A stretch of DNA of 64,000 nucleotides. Origin: Pseudidiomarina aquimaris. GTDB taxonomy: Bacteria > Pseudomonadota > Gammaproteobacteria > Enterobacterales > Alteromonadaceae. A model generated the notes under the pieces. The model was not told the DNA's origin. It was given only the letters and a program-made list of their open reading frames with translations, and did no database searches. Position 1 is the first letter of the stretch. Every line of letters begins with the position of its first letter. A program made the translations under genes and the position numbers. Below, in pieces: positions 17,398 to 26,155 of the stretch. Where the stretch lies: assembly GCF_003987395.1 (NCBI RefSeq), contig NZ_PIPT01000003.1, forward strand, positions 1-64,000, written 5' to 3'.

Positions 17398-18138
17398 ATG
17401 CAGCCAGTTAACGTAATTTGTATCAAGTGGGGCCAGAAATACGGCTCTGATTATGTAAACACTTTATATTCGATGGTTAGCCGTCACTTATCACGTCCTT
17501 TCCGTTTTGTGTGCTTTACCGATGACAACGACGGTATTCGTGATGAGGTTGAGGTCAAACCTATCCCTGAAGTTGGTTTCAAGGATTTTGATGAGCGTAA
17601 ACCATGGACCTTTGGACACGGCTGGTTGAAATTAACCGTATTCGCACAGCCGCTTTATGACCTCGAAGGACCAACGCTATTCCTTGATCTCGATATTGTT
17701 ATTGTCGGCAGTCTCGATGAGTTTTTTGAGCCAGAAGGCGACTTCTTAGTGATTAAGGAATGGGACAAGTCAGACGCGACCGGCAACACCTCAGTGTTCC
17801 GATTTAATATTGGAGCGCATGTCGATGCGATTGAACATCTCAAGAAAGATCCTGTAGGCGCCCGCAAAAATGTGCGCAACGAACAGGAGTATATTACCCA
17901 GTATGTGGATCGCCAGAACAAGCTGAAATATTGGCCAGCTGAGTGGTGTCGCAGCTTTAAACGGCATTGCTTACGGCCGTTCCCGTTGAGCTTTTTCCAA
18001 GAGCCGCGCATTCCTGAGGGCGCTAAGGTCATTATCTTCCATGGCCGTCCGCACCCAGATGATGCGATTGCCGGCCGGAGTGGTAAATGGTATCGCAAGG
18101 TGTTACCGACCTCGTGGATTAAAGAGTACTGGCGCTAA
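17398..18138 (+). CDS. Putative glycosyltransferase of a conserved DxD family
   Basis: I do not recognise a named homologue. The 246 residues resemble a GT-A-fold nucleotide-sugar transferase: a CIKWGQKYG N-terminus, RPFRFVCFTDD, and FLDLDIVIVGSLDEF with a metal-binding DLD at 97-99, as in GT8-like enzymes. There is no signal peptide or membrane segment, so it is probably cytosolic or peripheral. It ends 5 bases before the Kdo transferase-kinase gene, which suggests coupled expression and a role in lipopolysaccharide core or another envelope glycan. I start at the ATG at 17398, where the family-like MQPVNVICIKWG begins; an in-frame ATG at 17338 lacks a visible ribosome site. Confidence 0.78.
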   Translation: MQPVNVICIKWGQKYGSDYVNTLYSMVSRHLSRPFRFVCFTDDNDGIRDEVEVKPIPEVGFKDFDERKPWTFGHGWLKLTVFAQPLYDLEGPTLFLDLDIVIVGSLDEFFEPEGDFLVIKEWDKSDATGNTSVFRFNIGAHVDAIEHLKKDPVGARKNVRNEQEYITQYVDRQNKLKYWPAEWCRSFKRHCLRPFPLSFFQEPRIPEGAKVIIFHGRPHPDDAIAGRSGKWYRKVLPTSWIKEYWR

Positions 18139-18143
18139 GAGTA

Positions 18144-20165
18144 ATGACAGCCGTTTATCGACTGCTCATACGGCTGTTAATGCCGGCTGTATTTCTCTAT
18201 TTATGGTTGCGGGGGCGCAAAGCTCCCGCCTATCGAGAGCGCTGGGGTGAGCGTCTTGCTCGGCAGACGATTCCAGCAAACGGTCGTCATGGTTTGCTGA
18301 TTCACTGTGTTTCGGTTGGTGAGACGGTTGCGGCGCGCCAACTCATCGAAAGCTTACTGGAGAGTTACCCAAACCTCCCAATAACACTGTCATCAATGAC
18401 ACCGACAGCGGCCGAACTCTCCTGTAAGCTGTTCGGTAATCGTGTGCACCACCTTTACTTGCCATTCGATACTCCGGGCGCGATGCGACGTTTTTTCGAT
18501 AAACTTGCGCCCCGAGCAGTGCTAATTCTAGAAACCGAAGTGTGGCCATGCTTCCTACGCGAAGCAAAGCAGCGACAGATACCCGTGTTGCTTTTAAATG
18601 CACGCATGTCGGAAAAGTCTTTTGCATCCTATCATCGCTATGCATGGTTGGTCGGACCGATTTGGCAGCAACTCGATTGGGTGGCTGCACAAACTCAAGC
18701 CAGCCTTGAGCGCTTCATCAACCTTGGTGTTGCAGCTGACCGGGCGGCACTACGCGGCAATCTGAAGTTTGATAGTCATGTGCCAGTAGATGTATTGGCC
18801 ACAGCTACGGCGTTGAAACAGCGTTGGGCTCGCCCCGTTTGGGTGGCTGCTAGTACGCACAAGGGCGAAGATGAGCAAATTCTGCGGGCGTTCCAACAGA
18901 TATTGCAGGAATTACCATCAGCGCTGCTTATCCTTGTGCCGCGGCACCCAGAGCGCTTTAATAGTGTCGGCGAGCTGTTATCCACTGGCGGTTTTAATTT
19001 TGTGTCGCGTAGCTCAGGTTTAGAGCCGCAAGCAGATCATCAAGTCTTACTCGGTGATACCATGGGCGAACTGCTACTTTGGTACGCCCTCGCTGATGTA
19101 GCATTTGTTGGCGGTAGCCTCATAACCCGTGGCGGTCACAACCCGTTGGAGCCCGTCGCCACCCATACGCCGGTCATATCGGGGCCACATGTCTTCAATT
19201 TCAAAGATATCTATCAGCGTTTGGCAAATGCGGAAGCGGTTCGTTTTGCTACCTCAGCAGAACAACTGGCGCGGCATTGCCTTGAATTACTCACCGATGC
19301 CCAACTCCGTCACAAACTACAACAAGCCGCACAAAATGAATTTGCCCAAGACCAAGGTGCAACAGCAGCAATGTTGAATGATATTAAGACTCAGATGCCA
19401 CAGCTACAACGAGGAGCAGCGAGCGCAATGCAACAAGTAGAAGTTCTGCAACCGTCTAAGCGCGAAACAATTTGGTTTCGCAAAGATCGTTTTGATGATT
19501 TTTCGGCGCAGTATTTCACTGCAAACTTCTGGCAAGCGCAGGGAAAAATAAAGGGCGCAGCAACGGGACGCAGTACGGCCTGGTTTATCGCCAGCGAACC
19601 GACAGACATGTTACTGCGCCACTATTATCGCGGTGGTTTAGTCGGTAAGGTCAACAAAGATCGGTTCAAGCGTGAAGCCATATCTAAAAGTCGCGCTATG
19701 GCAGAGTTTGAGCTGTTGCTGGCACTTCGTGAGCGGAATTTACCAGTCCCTGAGCCACTTGCGGCACGCTATGTCGCCGCGCCTCTATGGGGCTATCGTG
19801 CTGACATTTTGGTGGCTGTGATAGCTGGCGCAAAGGATGTCTTTAAGTTACTTGGCGAGCGGCAATTGCACTCAGACGAGTGGAAGGTTCTGGGTGCGGC
19901 AATTCGCGAGCTCCATGACAATGGGGTGTATCATTCAGACTTAAACTGCCACAACCTAATGCTCGATGACGCAGGTAAAGCGTGGATCGTTGACTTCGAC
20001 AAATGTGGTTTCCGTGAGCCTGGCGAATGGCAACAGGCTAATTTGGCGCGTTTATTGCGGAGCTTTAAAAAGGAACTAGGGAAAGCAGAAGAGGCCAACC
20101 GCGACTTCCATTGGCAGGAAGAGCGCGATTGGCCTCTATTATTGGCGGGCTATCAGGGCGACTAA
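18144..20165 (+). CDS. waaA: Fused Kdo transferase (WaaA/KdtA) and Kdo kinase (KdkA)
   Basis: The 673-residue product joins two enzymes of lipid A-core synthesis at the inner membrane. Residues 1-425 are WaaA (GT30): an N-terminal membrane anchor with the RGRKAPAYRERWGERL signature, then HCVSVGETVAA and GGSLITRGGHNPLEP. From about residue 429 the sequence matches Haemophilus KdkA: FWQAQGKIKG, LRHYYRGGL, catalytic loop HSDLNCHN (597-604) and metal-binding DFD (617-619). KdkA phosphorylates Kdo at position 4 and normally pairs with a WaaA that adds one Kdo; this suggests a single phosphorylated Kdo here. An in-frame ATG at 19428 has GAGGAG 11 bases upstream and would give a 245-residue kinase. 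It is convergent with proA. Confidence 0.94.
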   Translation: MTAVYRLLIRLLMPAVFLYLWLRGRKAPAYRERWGERLARQTIPANGRHGLLIHCVSVGETVAARQLIESLLESYPNLPITLSSMTPTAAELSCKLFGNRVHHLYLPFDTPGAMRRFFDKLAPRAVLILETEVWPCFLREAKQRQIPVLLLNARMSEKSFASYHRYAWLVGPIWQQLDWVAAQTQASLERFINLGVAADRAALRGNLKFDSHVPVDVLATATALKQRWARPVWVAASTHKGEDEQILRAFQQILQELPSALLILVPRHPERFNSVGELLSTGGFNFVSRSSGLEPQADHQVLLGDTMGELLLWYALADVAFVGGSLITRGGHNPLEPVATHTPVISGPHVFNFKDIYQRLANAEAVRFATSAEQLARHCLELLTDAQLRHKLQQAAQNEFAQDQGATAAMLNDIKTQMPQLQRGAASAMQQVEVLQPSKRETIWFRKDRFDDFSAQYFTANFWQAQGKIKGAATGRSTAWFIASEPTDMLLRHYYRGGLVGKVNKDRFKREAISKSRAMAEFELLLALRERNLPVPEPLAARYVAAPLWGYRADILVAVIAGAKDVFKLLGERQLHSDEWKVLGAAIRELHDNGVYHSDLNCHNLMLDDAGKAWIVDFDKCGFREPGEWQQANLARLLRSFKKELGKAEEANRDFHWQEERDWPLLLAGYQGD

Positions 20166-20169
20166 ATTG

Positions 20170-21423
20170 TTAGCCGCGAATTTGTCCTGTCCCCGTTACT
20201 ACGAACTTCTCAGTAGTCAGCGCTTGCAGGCCCATAGGACCATAAGCGTGTAGTTTACTGGTTGAGATGCCGATTTCTGCACCTAAACCTAACTGACCAC
20301 CGTCGCTGAAGCGTGATGAAGCATTCCACATCGTTACTGCAGAGTCGACTTCACGAATGAAGCGCTGTGCTGTGGTTTCGTTTTCGGTGGCAATCACTTC
20401 AGTGTGACCGCTACCGAAGTCTTGGATATGCTCGATTGCTGCGTCAAAGTCGGCGACTGTGCGCACGGCAATTTCGAGGGCCAAGTACTCTTCACCAAAG
20501 GCATCATCGGCAATTACATCAGCATCGGCGAAGTATTCAGCAGACGCTTTATCGCTGTGAATCTTCACTCCTTTCTCTTGTAGTGCTTGTGCTGCCATTG
20601 GCAAGAACTTATCTGCGATTGCAGCGTGCACCAAGAGTCCCTCAAGGGCATTACAAACACCTGTACGCTGAGTTTTACCATTGAGCAGAAGGTTCAGCGC
20701 TTTGTCGAGGTCGGCATCTTTGTCGACATACAAATGACAGACGCCTTTGTAGTGTTGGATAACTGGAATCTTGCTGTTATCACTGACAAAGTGAATCAGG
20801 CCTTCGCCACCACGTGGGATGACAAGATCGATGTACTGGTCTTGTTGCAGTAGCTCAAGCATGAGTTCACGGTCAGGGGTCGGTACCACGGTGATGACAT
20901 CTTCAGGTAGACCACTTTCACGCAACGCTTCGTGCAACGCTGCAGCAATCGCTTTACTACTTTCAATGGCTTCACGACCACAGCGTAAAATGACTGCATT
21001 ACCTGATTTAAAGCATAAGGCACCAGCATCTGCTGTTACATTTGGACGCGCTTCATAAATCATGCAGATCACACCCAAAGGAATGCGCATCTTCTCAACT
21101 TCGATGCCGTTCGGGCGGGTAGTGAATGGCATACGCTCACCCACTGGGTCTTGCAGTTCAATGATTTCTTCAATGGCAGTTGCCATGCCCTCAATCCGTT
21201 CAGGATTGAGTTGCAAACGGTCCAACATTGCATCAGAGAGCTGCTTTTCGCGGCCTGCAGCCATGTCTTTTTCATTGACTGCTAAGATCTGATCTTGGTG
21301 TTTGCGAATGGTATCAGCCATTTTTTGCAAAACAGCATTCTTTTCAGCTTCGCTCAGTGTTGCCACTGCGCGCGCCGCAACTGCAGCGCGCTTTGAAATT
21401 TCTGTTGCTACGGAGTTACTCAT
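20170..21423 (-). CDS. proA: Gamma-glutamyl phosphate reductase ProA
   Basis: ProA reduces L-glutamyl 5-phosphate with NADPH to glutamate 5-semialdehyde, the second step of proline synthesis. It is an ALDH-superfamily enzyme of 417 residues, exactly the E. coli length. Catalytic Cys257 is in RTGVCNALEG; EARPNVTADAG and LRCGREAIESSK form the cofactor site. Its ATG overlaps the proB stop by 4 bases (ATGA), so kinase and reductase, which hand over an unstable acyl phosphate, are translationally coupled. It ends 4 bases from the convergent waaA-kdkA gene without a visible terminator. Confidence 0.97.
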   Translation of the reverse strand: MSNSVATEISKRAAVAARAVATLSEAEKNAVLQKMADTIRKHQDQILAVNEKDMAAGREKQLSDAMLDRLQLNPERIEGMATAIEEIIELQDPVGERMPFTTRPNGIEVEKMRIPLGVICMIYEARPNVTADAGALCFKSGNAVILRCGREAIESSKAIAAALHEALRESGLPEDVITVVPTPDRELMLELLQQDQYIDLVIPRGGEGLIHFVSDNSKIPVIQHYKGVCHLYVDKDADLDKALNLLLNGKTQRTGVCNALEGLLVHAAIADKFLPMAAQALQEKGVKIHSDKASAEYFADADVIADDAFGEEYLALEIAVRTVADFDAAIEHIQDFGSGHTEVIATENETTAQRFIREVDSAVTMWNASSRFSDGGQLGLGAEIGISTSKLHAYGPMGLQALTTEKFVVTGTGQIRG

Positions 21424-22532
21424 ACATCCTCCAATATCATTAAATCGTTACTTTCGATGACTTCGGTGATCGGGCTGTAGCCATATTGCTCAGCGATGTG
21501 GCTAACCTCTTGCCCTTTAATGTGCAGAAGCTCATGGGAGCTGTATTGGCAAATCCCTTTGGCAACGGCCTCTGCATTCTCACCATTGCGGATTACCACC
21601 GCATCACCGCGATTAAAGTCACCTTGAACATCAACAATTCCTGTAGTGGTGAGCGCTTCACCCGAAAGTAGGCTTTCCGCCGTTTCACTATCAACGACAA
21701 TCTCGCCCTGCGAGATAAGTGTGTGGCGCAACCAATGCTTCTTATTACTCATCGGATCTTGCTGACGTTTGAATAGCGTGCCAGGGTTTTCACCTTGCAG
21801 CATCAATTCGAAAGTCTCACCTTTACGACCATTCACAATGTAGGTGTCGATACCATGCGAAGTGGCTTTCTCTGCCGCTTCAATCTTGGTACGCATCCCG
21901 CCGGTCGCAATTTTGTTCGTGGTTCCACCAGCTAGGGCAAAGATCTCTTCAGTGATCTCATCAACCACTGGAATCTTTTTAGCGTCTGGTTTTACGCGTG
22001 GATCGGCATCGAACAAACCATCGATGTCTGAGCAAATAAACAGCGCGTCAGCATCCACCAAGGTCGCAACCATCGCCGCGAGATTATCGTTGTCACCGAC
22101 TTTCATTTCGTCGGTGGCGAGGGCATCGTTTTCATTCACAATCGGCAATACATCGTGTTCTAACAATGTGTGCAAGGTGTTGCGAATGCTTACGTACCGA
22201 GCGCGGTCACGTAAGTCACCGTGGGTCATCAGCACTTGCGCACATGGGAAGTCAAAAAAACGTGACCAATTGGCCATCATGTCGTTTTGTCCGACTGCCG
22301 CCATGGCTTTCTTCACAGTGACTGGGATGGTATCGCTATCATAAGCGATATGTTTGCGTCCGGCCGCAGCACTGCCGGATGAAACTAAGACAACTTCTTG
22401 CCCACGCTCGTGGCACTCTATAATGAAGCGGGCAATAGCTAATAAGTATTTACTGCTCGTTCCTGTATCGTCTGGCGCAATCAACGCACTGCCTACTTTT
22501 ACAACGGCGCGCTGCCAGGAAGGCATTTTCAT
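21420..22532 (-). CDS. proB: Glutamate 5-kinase ProB
   Basis: ProB phosphorylates the gamma-carboxyl of glutamate in the first, feedback-inhibited step of proline synthesis. The 370 residues contain an amino-acid kinase domain (VKVGSALI at the N-terminus, NENDALAT, IATGGMRTKIEAA) and a C-terminal PUA domain from about 278 (GEIVVDSETAESLLSGEAL). PUA-containing ProB is the E. coli type. The gene is first in a proBA operon; the 189 bases upstream hold the yggX terminator and presumably the promoter, but I found no -35/-10 pair worth calling. Confidence 0.97.
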   Translation of the reverse strand: MKMPSWQRAVVKVGSALIAPDDTGTSSKYLLAIARFIIECHERGQEVVLVSSGSAAAGRKHIAYDSDTIPVTVKKAMAAVGQNDMMANWSRFFDFPCAQVLMTHGDLRDRARYVSIRNTLHTLLEHDVLPIVNENDALATDEMKVGDNDNLAAMVATLVDADALFICSDIDGLFDADPRVKPDAKKIPVVDEITEEIFALAGGTTNKIATGGMRTKIEAAEKATSHGIDTYIVNGRKGETFELMLQGENPGTLFKRQQDPMSNKKHWLRHTLISQGEIVVDSETAESLLSGEALTTTGIVDVQGDFNRGDAVVIRNGENAEAVAKGICQYSSHELLHIKGQEVSHIAEQYGYSPITEVIESNDLMILEDV

Positions 22533-22685
22533 AGTGGCTCCCTCTTGAAAAATTCGTTCGTAGTCTAACAGAATTGCTGGGGTTTCTCTAGGTTCGAGCT
22601 ATAACTCATGCCTATGTTGATCATAGCTTAGTCAAATTTAGGAAATAGTGCTTAAAGATTGTGCAAAAATATGCAGCGACGGACA

Positions 22686-22711
22686 CAAAAAAGCCCCTAT
22701 GAAAGGGGCTT
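22686..22711 (-). terminator. Intrinsic terminator after yggX
   Basis: On the minus strand AAGCCCC and GGGGCTT (plus-strand 22691-22697 and 22705-22711) form a 7-bp stem with a 7-base loop, followed by a six-T run (22692-22687). It begins 11 bases after the yggX stop and ends the mutY-yggX unit. Confidence 0.9.
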
Positions 22712-22721
22712 GAGTAGGTAT

Positions 22722-22994
22722 TTATGCACTGGGCGGGGTATAACCTTCGATTTTGACGTCTTTACCTTCAAAAAGGAAAGCTTTCATTTGTTCTTCAAGA
22801 AACTCCCGTGACTTTGGATCCATGAGATTTAGCCGGTTTTCATTGATCAACATGGTTTGCTTCTTTTGCCACTCAGCCCATGCTTCTTTGGAAATGTTCT
22901 CAAAAATCTTTTGCCCTAACTCACCAGGGTAAAGTTGGAAATCCAAGCCTTCAGCTTCTTTCTTTAGGTACTGACAATAAACGGTGCGACTCAT
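22722..22994 (-). CDS. yggX: Probable Fe(2+)-trafficking protein YggX
   Basis: YggX is a small cytosolic protein that helps protect labile iron-sulfur clusters from oxidants. The 90 residues begin [17 protein letters not shown] with the conserved Cys7 and include [15 protein letters not shown] and the [11 protein letters not shown] block typical of the family. It lies 43 bases after mutY on the same strand, the usual arrangement in gammaproteobacteria; MutY itself carries a [4Fe-4S] cluster. A terminator follows. Confidence 0.96.
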   Translation of the reverse strand: MSRTVYCQYLKKEAEGLDFQLYPGELGQKIFENISKEAWAEWQKKQTMLINENRLNLMDPKSREFLEEQMKAFLFEGKDVKIEGYTPPSA

Positions 22995-23037
22995 GGTTAC
23001 CTCAACGTCATCAATGTTTGTAGCGAAATTTTACGCT

Positions 23038-24057
23038 CTATTGCACGGTGTTACAAACCTCATCCCACGGGATCGTCGTAAGCAGTTTACGAATGGGGGC
23101 CGGCAAGCCGTAGTCATCAAGTGCAGCATAAGGCACACGGATATGTGGTGGCTTGGTGTGGTTTGCCGACGTTAGCCAAACTTTTGCGGCAAGCTTGTAA
23201 TGGCTAAAAATATGCTTGAATTCGAAGTTGTGCGTGCCAGTGGGGGATTCATCAACTTGCGGTAAGCACCAAAGCGACGGCCAAATGCCTTCGCTGGAGC
23301 GTTGTTGTAACAGGACGCCAGCTGGACTAATGTCCAAAAGAAAATGCCCAGCGCGGGTCGGGATTTTCTTGCTCTGCTTGCGCTTGGGATAATCGGCAAC
23401 GCTGTCATTAGCGAAAGCTCGGCAGCTTTGTTGTAAGGGACAGGCGTGACATAACGGTTGTTGCGGCTTACAAATCGTCGCGCCAAGGTCAAGTAACCCT
23501 TGGGCGAAGCGGCGGTTGTTGGTGTTTGGAGTGTAGTGTTCTGAGATCTTCCAAAAGTGGCGGTCATGCGGGCTGTGATTGACGGCGTAGGGCAATTCAA
23601 ATAAGCGTGCAAACAGTCGTTTGACGTTGCCATCGACTATTGCCGCAGGGGCATCGAACGCGAAACTACGAATCGCCCCCACAGTGTAAGGACCTACACC
23701 TGGGATCTCTTTGAGTTCGCTAGCTGCTTGCGGAATCACAGCATCATAATCCGCCACAATGGTTTTCGCTGCAGCGTGCAGATTGCGAGCGCGGCGATAG
23801 TAACCGAGCCCTTGCCAATGCGCCATCACCTCTTGTTCTGGAGCCTCGGCAAGTGTTTGCACGTCAGGGAAGCGTGTCAGCCATTTATTAAAGTAGGGAA
23901 TGACTGTGGCGACTTGGGTTTGCTGCAACATTAACTCGCTAACTAACACATGGTAGGGGTCACGCGCCTGTTGCCACGGCAAGTCGTTACGGCCATGCTG
24001 TTGTTGCCAAGTAACAACCGTTTCGGCGAAAGCGTGTGCCGGAAGTTGCCGTTGCAT
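23038..24057 (-). CDS. mutY: Adenine DNA glycosylase MutY
   Basis: MutY removes adenine mispaired with 8-oxoguanine. From the ATG at 24057 (339 residues) the catalytic Glu41 lies in SELMLQQTQV, the helix-hairpin-helix is EIPGVGPYTVGAI, the catalytic Asp142 is in AAIVDGNVKR, and Cys196, 203, 206 and 212 form the C-x6-C-x2-C-x5-C [4Fe-4S] motif. A C-terminal NUDIX-like domain recognises 8-oxoG. The frame continues to a GTG at 24081, which cannot be excluded; neither start has a clear Shine-Dalgarno. The ATG gives the better match in length to E. coli MutY. It is co-oriented with yggX and divergent from the OmpA gene. Confidence 0.95.
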   Translation of the reverse strand: MQRQLPAHAFAETVVTWQQQHGRNDLPWQQARDPYHVLVSELMLQQTQVATVIPYFNKWLTRFPDVQTLAEAPEQEVMAHWQGLGYYRRARNLHAAAKTIVADYDAVIPQAASELKEIPGVGPYTVGAIRSFAFDAPAAIVDGNVKRLFARLFELPYAVNHSPHDRHFWKISEHYTPNTNNRRFAQGLLDLGATICKPQQPLCHACPLQQSCRAFANDSVADYPKRKQSKKIPTRAGHFLLDISPAGVLLQQRSSEGIWPSLWCLPQVDESPTGTHNFEFKHIFSHYKLAAKVWLTSANHTKPPHIRVPYAALDDYGLPAPIRKLLTTIPWDEVCNTVQ

Positions 24058-24251
24058 CTGTGCTATAGATAAATCAACCACTTATACTGCCCCAATCTTT
24101 ACATTCTGAAATTCTTTTAAAGAGCTACGAAGATTCCGTAAAACTTTTGTAAAGCTTAAAGAAATCCCCAAAAACCAAGCAAAATCCTCATATTTCGTAT
24201 ATAGTAATGGGAAATCAGAATCAATTCATTGGGAAATTAAAGGAGCATCTC

Positions 24252-25307
24252 GTGAATCGTATCGCCGCAGTATCTTTAGCAGTTTTAGCAGGCCTCTCAT
24301 TCACTGGCAACGCATATGCGCAGTCAACGAACGAAGGCGAGTGGTATGTCGGTCCGCGTCTTGGACCATTAGGTACCGATTCTGATCGTGTCGCTATCGA
24401 CAACAATCAGTTACGTACCTTCAAAGGCGGATTCGACAGTGCATTCTACGGTATTGAAGCCGGTTTCCAGTTTACCCCTGAATGGGGCTATCGCATGTAC
24501 TACGATTACCTGCGCGGTGATCTAGAAAATGCCGATACAGCTGACGGTCGCGTGTTTGGTGTCGACCTGATGTACAACTTCACTGAAAGCGTTTACGGTA
24601 CTATTGGTCTTAACAACACCGAGCTAGGTGACGTATCCAACCGTTTTGTTCGTGTAGGTGCAGGTTACCGTGAGCAATTGTCGAATAACTGGGACCTCTT
24701 TGTAGAGGGTGGTGTACAGCAAAGTGATGGTGACCTGACCGAGTTCTTATTGATGACCGGTTTACGCTACTACTTTGGTCGTTCAGCGCCAGCGCCGGCT
24801 CCAGCCCCAGCGCCAGCAACAGCAGCGCCAGTTGATTCAGACGGTGATGGTGTAATGGATGCAGATGATTTGTGCCCGAACACCGATCCTATGTACCGAG
24901 TCGATGCTACCGGTTGTGTTATGTATCGTAACGAAACCATCACGCATGAGTTGATGATCAACTTCGCTTTCGATTCAGCGAAGATCCCTGCGAATGAAGT
25001 GGGCGAACTTCGTGAAACCGCTGACTTCATGAAGGAATATCCACAATTGGATATCCGCGTTGAAGGTCACACCGACAGCATTGGTACTGTTGAATATAAC
25101 CAAGGCTTGTCTGAGCGTCGTGCGAAGTCAGTAGGCGACAGTTTGATCAGCGACTACGGTATCGAGCAAGAGCGTGTAAGCACTGTAGGCTACAGTGAGA
25201 ACCGTCCACTGGTACCAAATGATTCGAAAGAGAATCGTGCGAAGAACCGTCGTATTGAAGCTAAAATGTCTGTCACCAAAGAAATTCCGGTGAAAAAAGA
25301 CAATTAA
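24252..25307 (+). CDS. OmpA-family outer membrane protein
   Basis: This outer-membrane porin-like protein should tether the envelope to peptidoglycan. The start is a GTG with AGGAG (24241-24245) 6 bases upstream, giving 351 residues: a signal peptide (MNRIAAVSLAVLAGLSFTGN, cleaved after AYA), an eight-strand OmpA-like beta-barrel (about 24-175), an Ala/Pro linker (PAPAPAPAPATA), a thrombospondin type-3 calcium-binding repeat (DSDGDGVMDADDLCP) and a C-terminal OmpA domain with the peptidoglycan-binding GHTDSIGTVEYNQGLSERR. This domain order is like OprF and marine OmpA proteins rather than E. coli OmpA. A TATAGT at 24200-24205 may be its -10, without a good -35. Confidence 0.93.
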   Translation: MNRIAAVSLAVLAGLSFTGNAYAQSTNEGEWYVGPRLGPLGTDSDRVAIDNNQLRTFKGGFDSAFYGIEAGFQFTPEWGYRMYYDYLRGDLENADTADGRVFGVDLMYNFTESVYGTIGLNNTELGDVSNRFVRVGAGYREQLSNNWDLFVEGGVQQSDGDLTEFLLMTGLRYYFGRSAPAPAPAPAPATAAPVDSDGDGVMDADDLCPNTDPMYRVDATGCVMYRNETITHELMINFAFDSAKIPANEVGELRETADFMKEYPQLDIRVEGHTDSIGTVEYNQGLSERRAKSVGDSLISDYGIEQERVSTVGYSENRPLVPNDSKENRAKNRRIEAKMSVTKEIPVKKDN

Positions 25308-25327
25308 GGTTCGATAAGTAAGATAAA

Positions 25328-25361
25328 GGCGCGCTAAGCTTTGCTTAGTAGCGCCTTTTTT
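25328..25361 (+). terminator. Intrinsic terminator after the OmpA gene
   Basis: GGCGC (25328-25332) pairs with GCGCC (25351-25355) and CTAAGC (25334-25339) with GCTTAG (25343-25348), with a small internal bulge and a TTT loop; six T follow. It lies 20 bases after the OmpA stop and before trmB. Confidence 0.9.
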
Positions 25362-25401
25362 GTCTTTAAGTAAGCTATGAAAATTGAGTAACGAAAGCCT
25401 C

Positions 25402-26151
25402 ATGTCTGCAAGTAAAACTCCATCAGAAACACAAAAGAACTTAGCGGAAGCGCAAGAAAAAGGCCGCTACATTCGTCAGATCCGTAGTTTTGTTAAACGA
25501 GAAGGTCGCCTAACTAAAGGACAGGCAGCGGCGATGGAGCGCAGCTGGCCAACGATGGGCCTAGAACATGCGCAAGGGCCGATTCATTTATCTGAAGTTT
25601 TCGGACGTGACGCCGATACCATTGTCGAAATAGGCTTTGGTATGGGGCATTCGTTGGTTGCGATGGCAGCTGCGGCACCAGAAAAGAACTTTATTGGTAT
25701 CGAAGTACATCGTCCTGGTGTGGGCGCTTGTTTGATGGAAGCAGAACAACAGGGCGTGAGTAATTTGCGTGTGTATGAACACGACGCGGTCGAAGTGTTT
25801 CGTGATTGTATCGCGGAAGAAAGCCTTGCCGGTGTGCAAGTTTTCTTTCCAGATCCGTGGCACAAGAAGCGCCATCATAAGCGCCGTTTGATTCAACCCG
25901 AGTTTGTAGAGAAGCTCCGCGCGAAGCTTCGCGTAGGTGGTGTTTTGCACTTGGCTACGGATTGGGAAAACTATGCGGAGCATATGCTTGAAGTCATGCA
26001 AGCAGCTGAGCAAGAAGGCAAGTGGGAAAACCTATCGCCAACGAACGACTATGTTCCGCGTCCTGACGAGCGGCCACTGACTAAGTTTGAAAAGCGTGGT
26101 GAGCGACTGGGCCATGGTGTGTGGGATCTCAAATTTCGCCGTACTAGCTAA
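25402..26151 (+). CDS. trmB: tRNA (guanine-N7)-methyltransferase TrmB
   Basis: TrmB forms m7G46 in the variable loop of several tRNAs using S-adenosylmethionine. The 249 residues include the SAM motif [11 protein letters not shown], the [15 protein letters not shown] catalytic and tRNA-binding block, [12 protein letters not shown] and [20 protein letters not shown] near the C-terminus. I use the ATG at 25402; an in-frame TTG at 25384 would add six residues. In E. coli trmB follows mutY-linked genes, as it nearly does here, where mutY-yggX is on the other side of the OmpA gene. It is convergent with hemW, 4 bases apart. Confidence 0.96.
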   Translation: MSASKTPSETQKNLAEAQEKGRYIRQIRSFVKREGRLTKGQAAAMERSWPTMGLEHAQGPIHLSEVFGRDADTIVEIGFGMGHSLVAMAAAAPEKNFIGIEVHRPGVGACLMEAEQQGVSNLRVYEHDAVEVFRDCIAEESLAGVQVFFPDPWHKKRHHKRRLIQPEFVEKLRAKLRVGGVLHLATDWENYAEHMLEVMQAAEQEGKWENLSPTNDYVPRPDERPLTKFEKRGERLGHGVWDLKFRRTS

Positions 26152-26155
26152 GCAC

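Noticed and set aside
22600-22640. proB promoter based on TTGACT (minus strand, 22635-22630)
   Set aside because: No acceptable -10 hexamer at 16 to 18 bases; the nearest TATAGC is 25 bases away.
24770-25030. Minus-strand reading frame across the OmpA linker
   Set aside because: Its Ala/Gly run is the complement of the Pro/Ala linker of the OmpA-like gene; no ribosome site or family resemblance.
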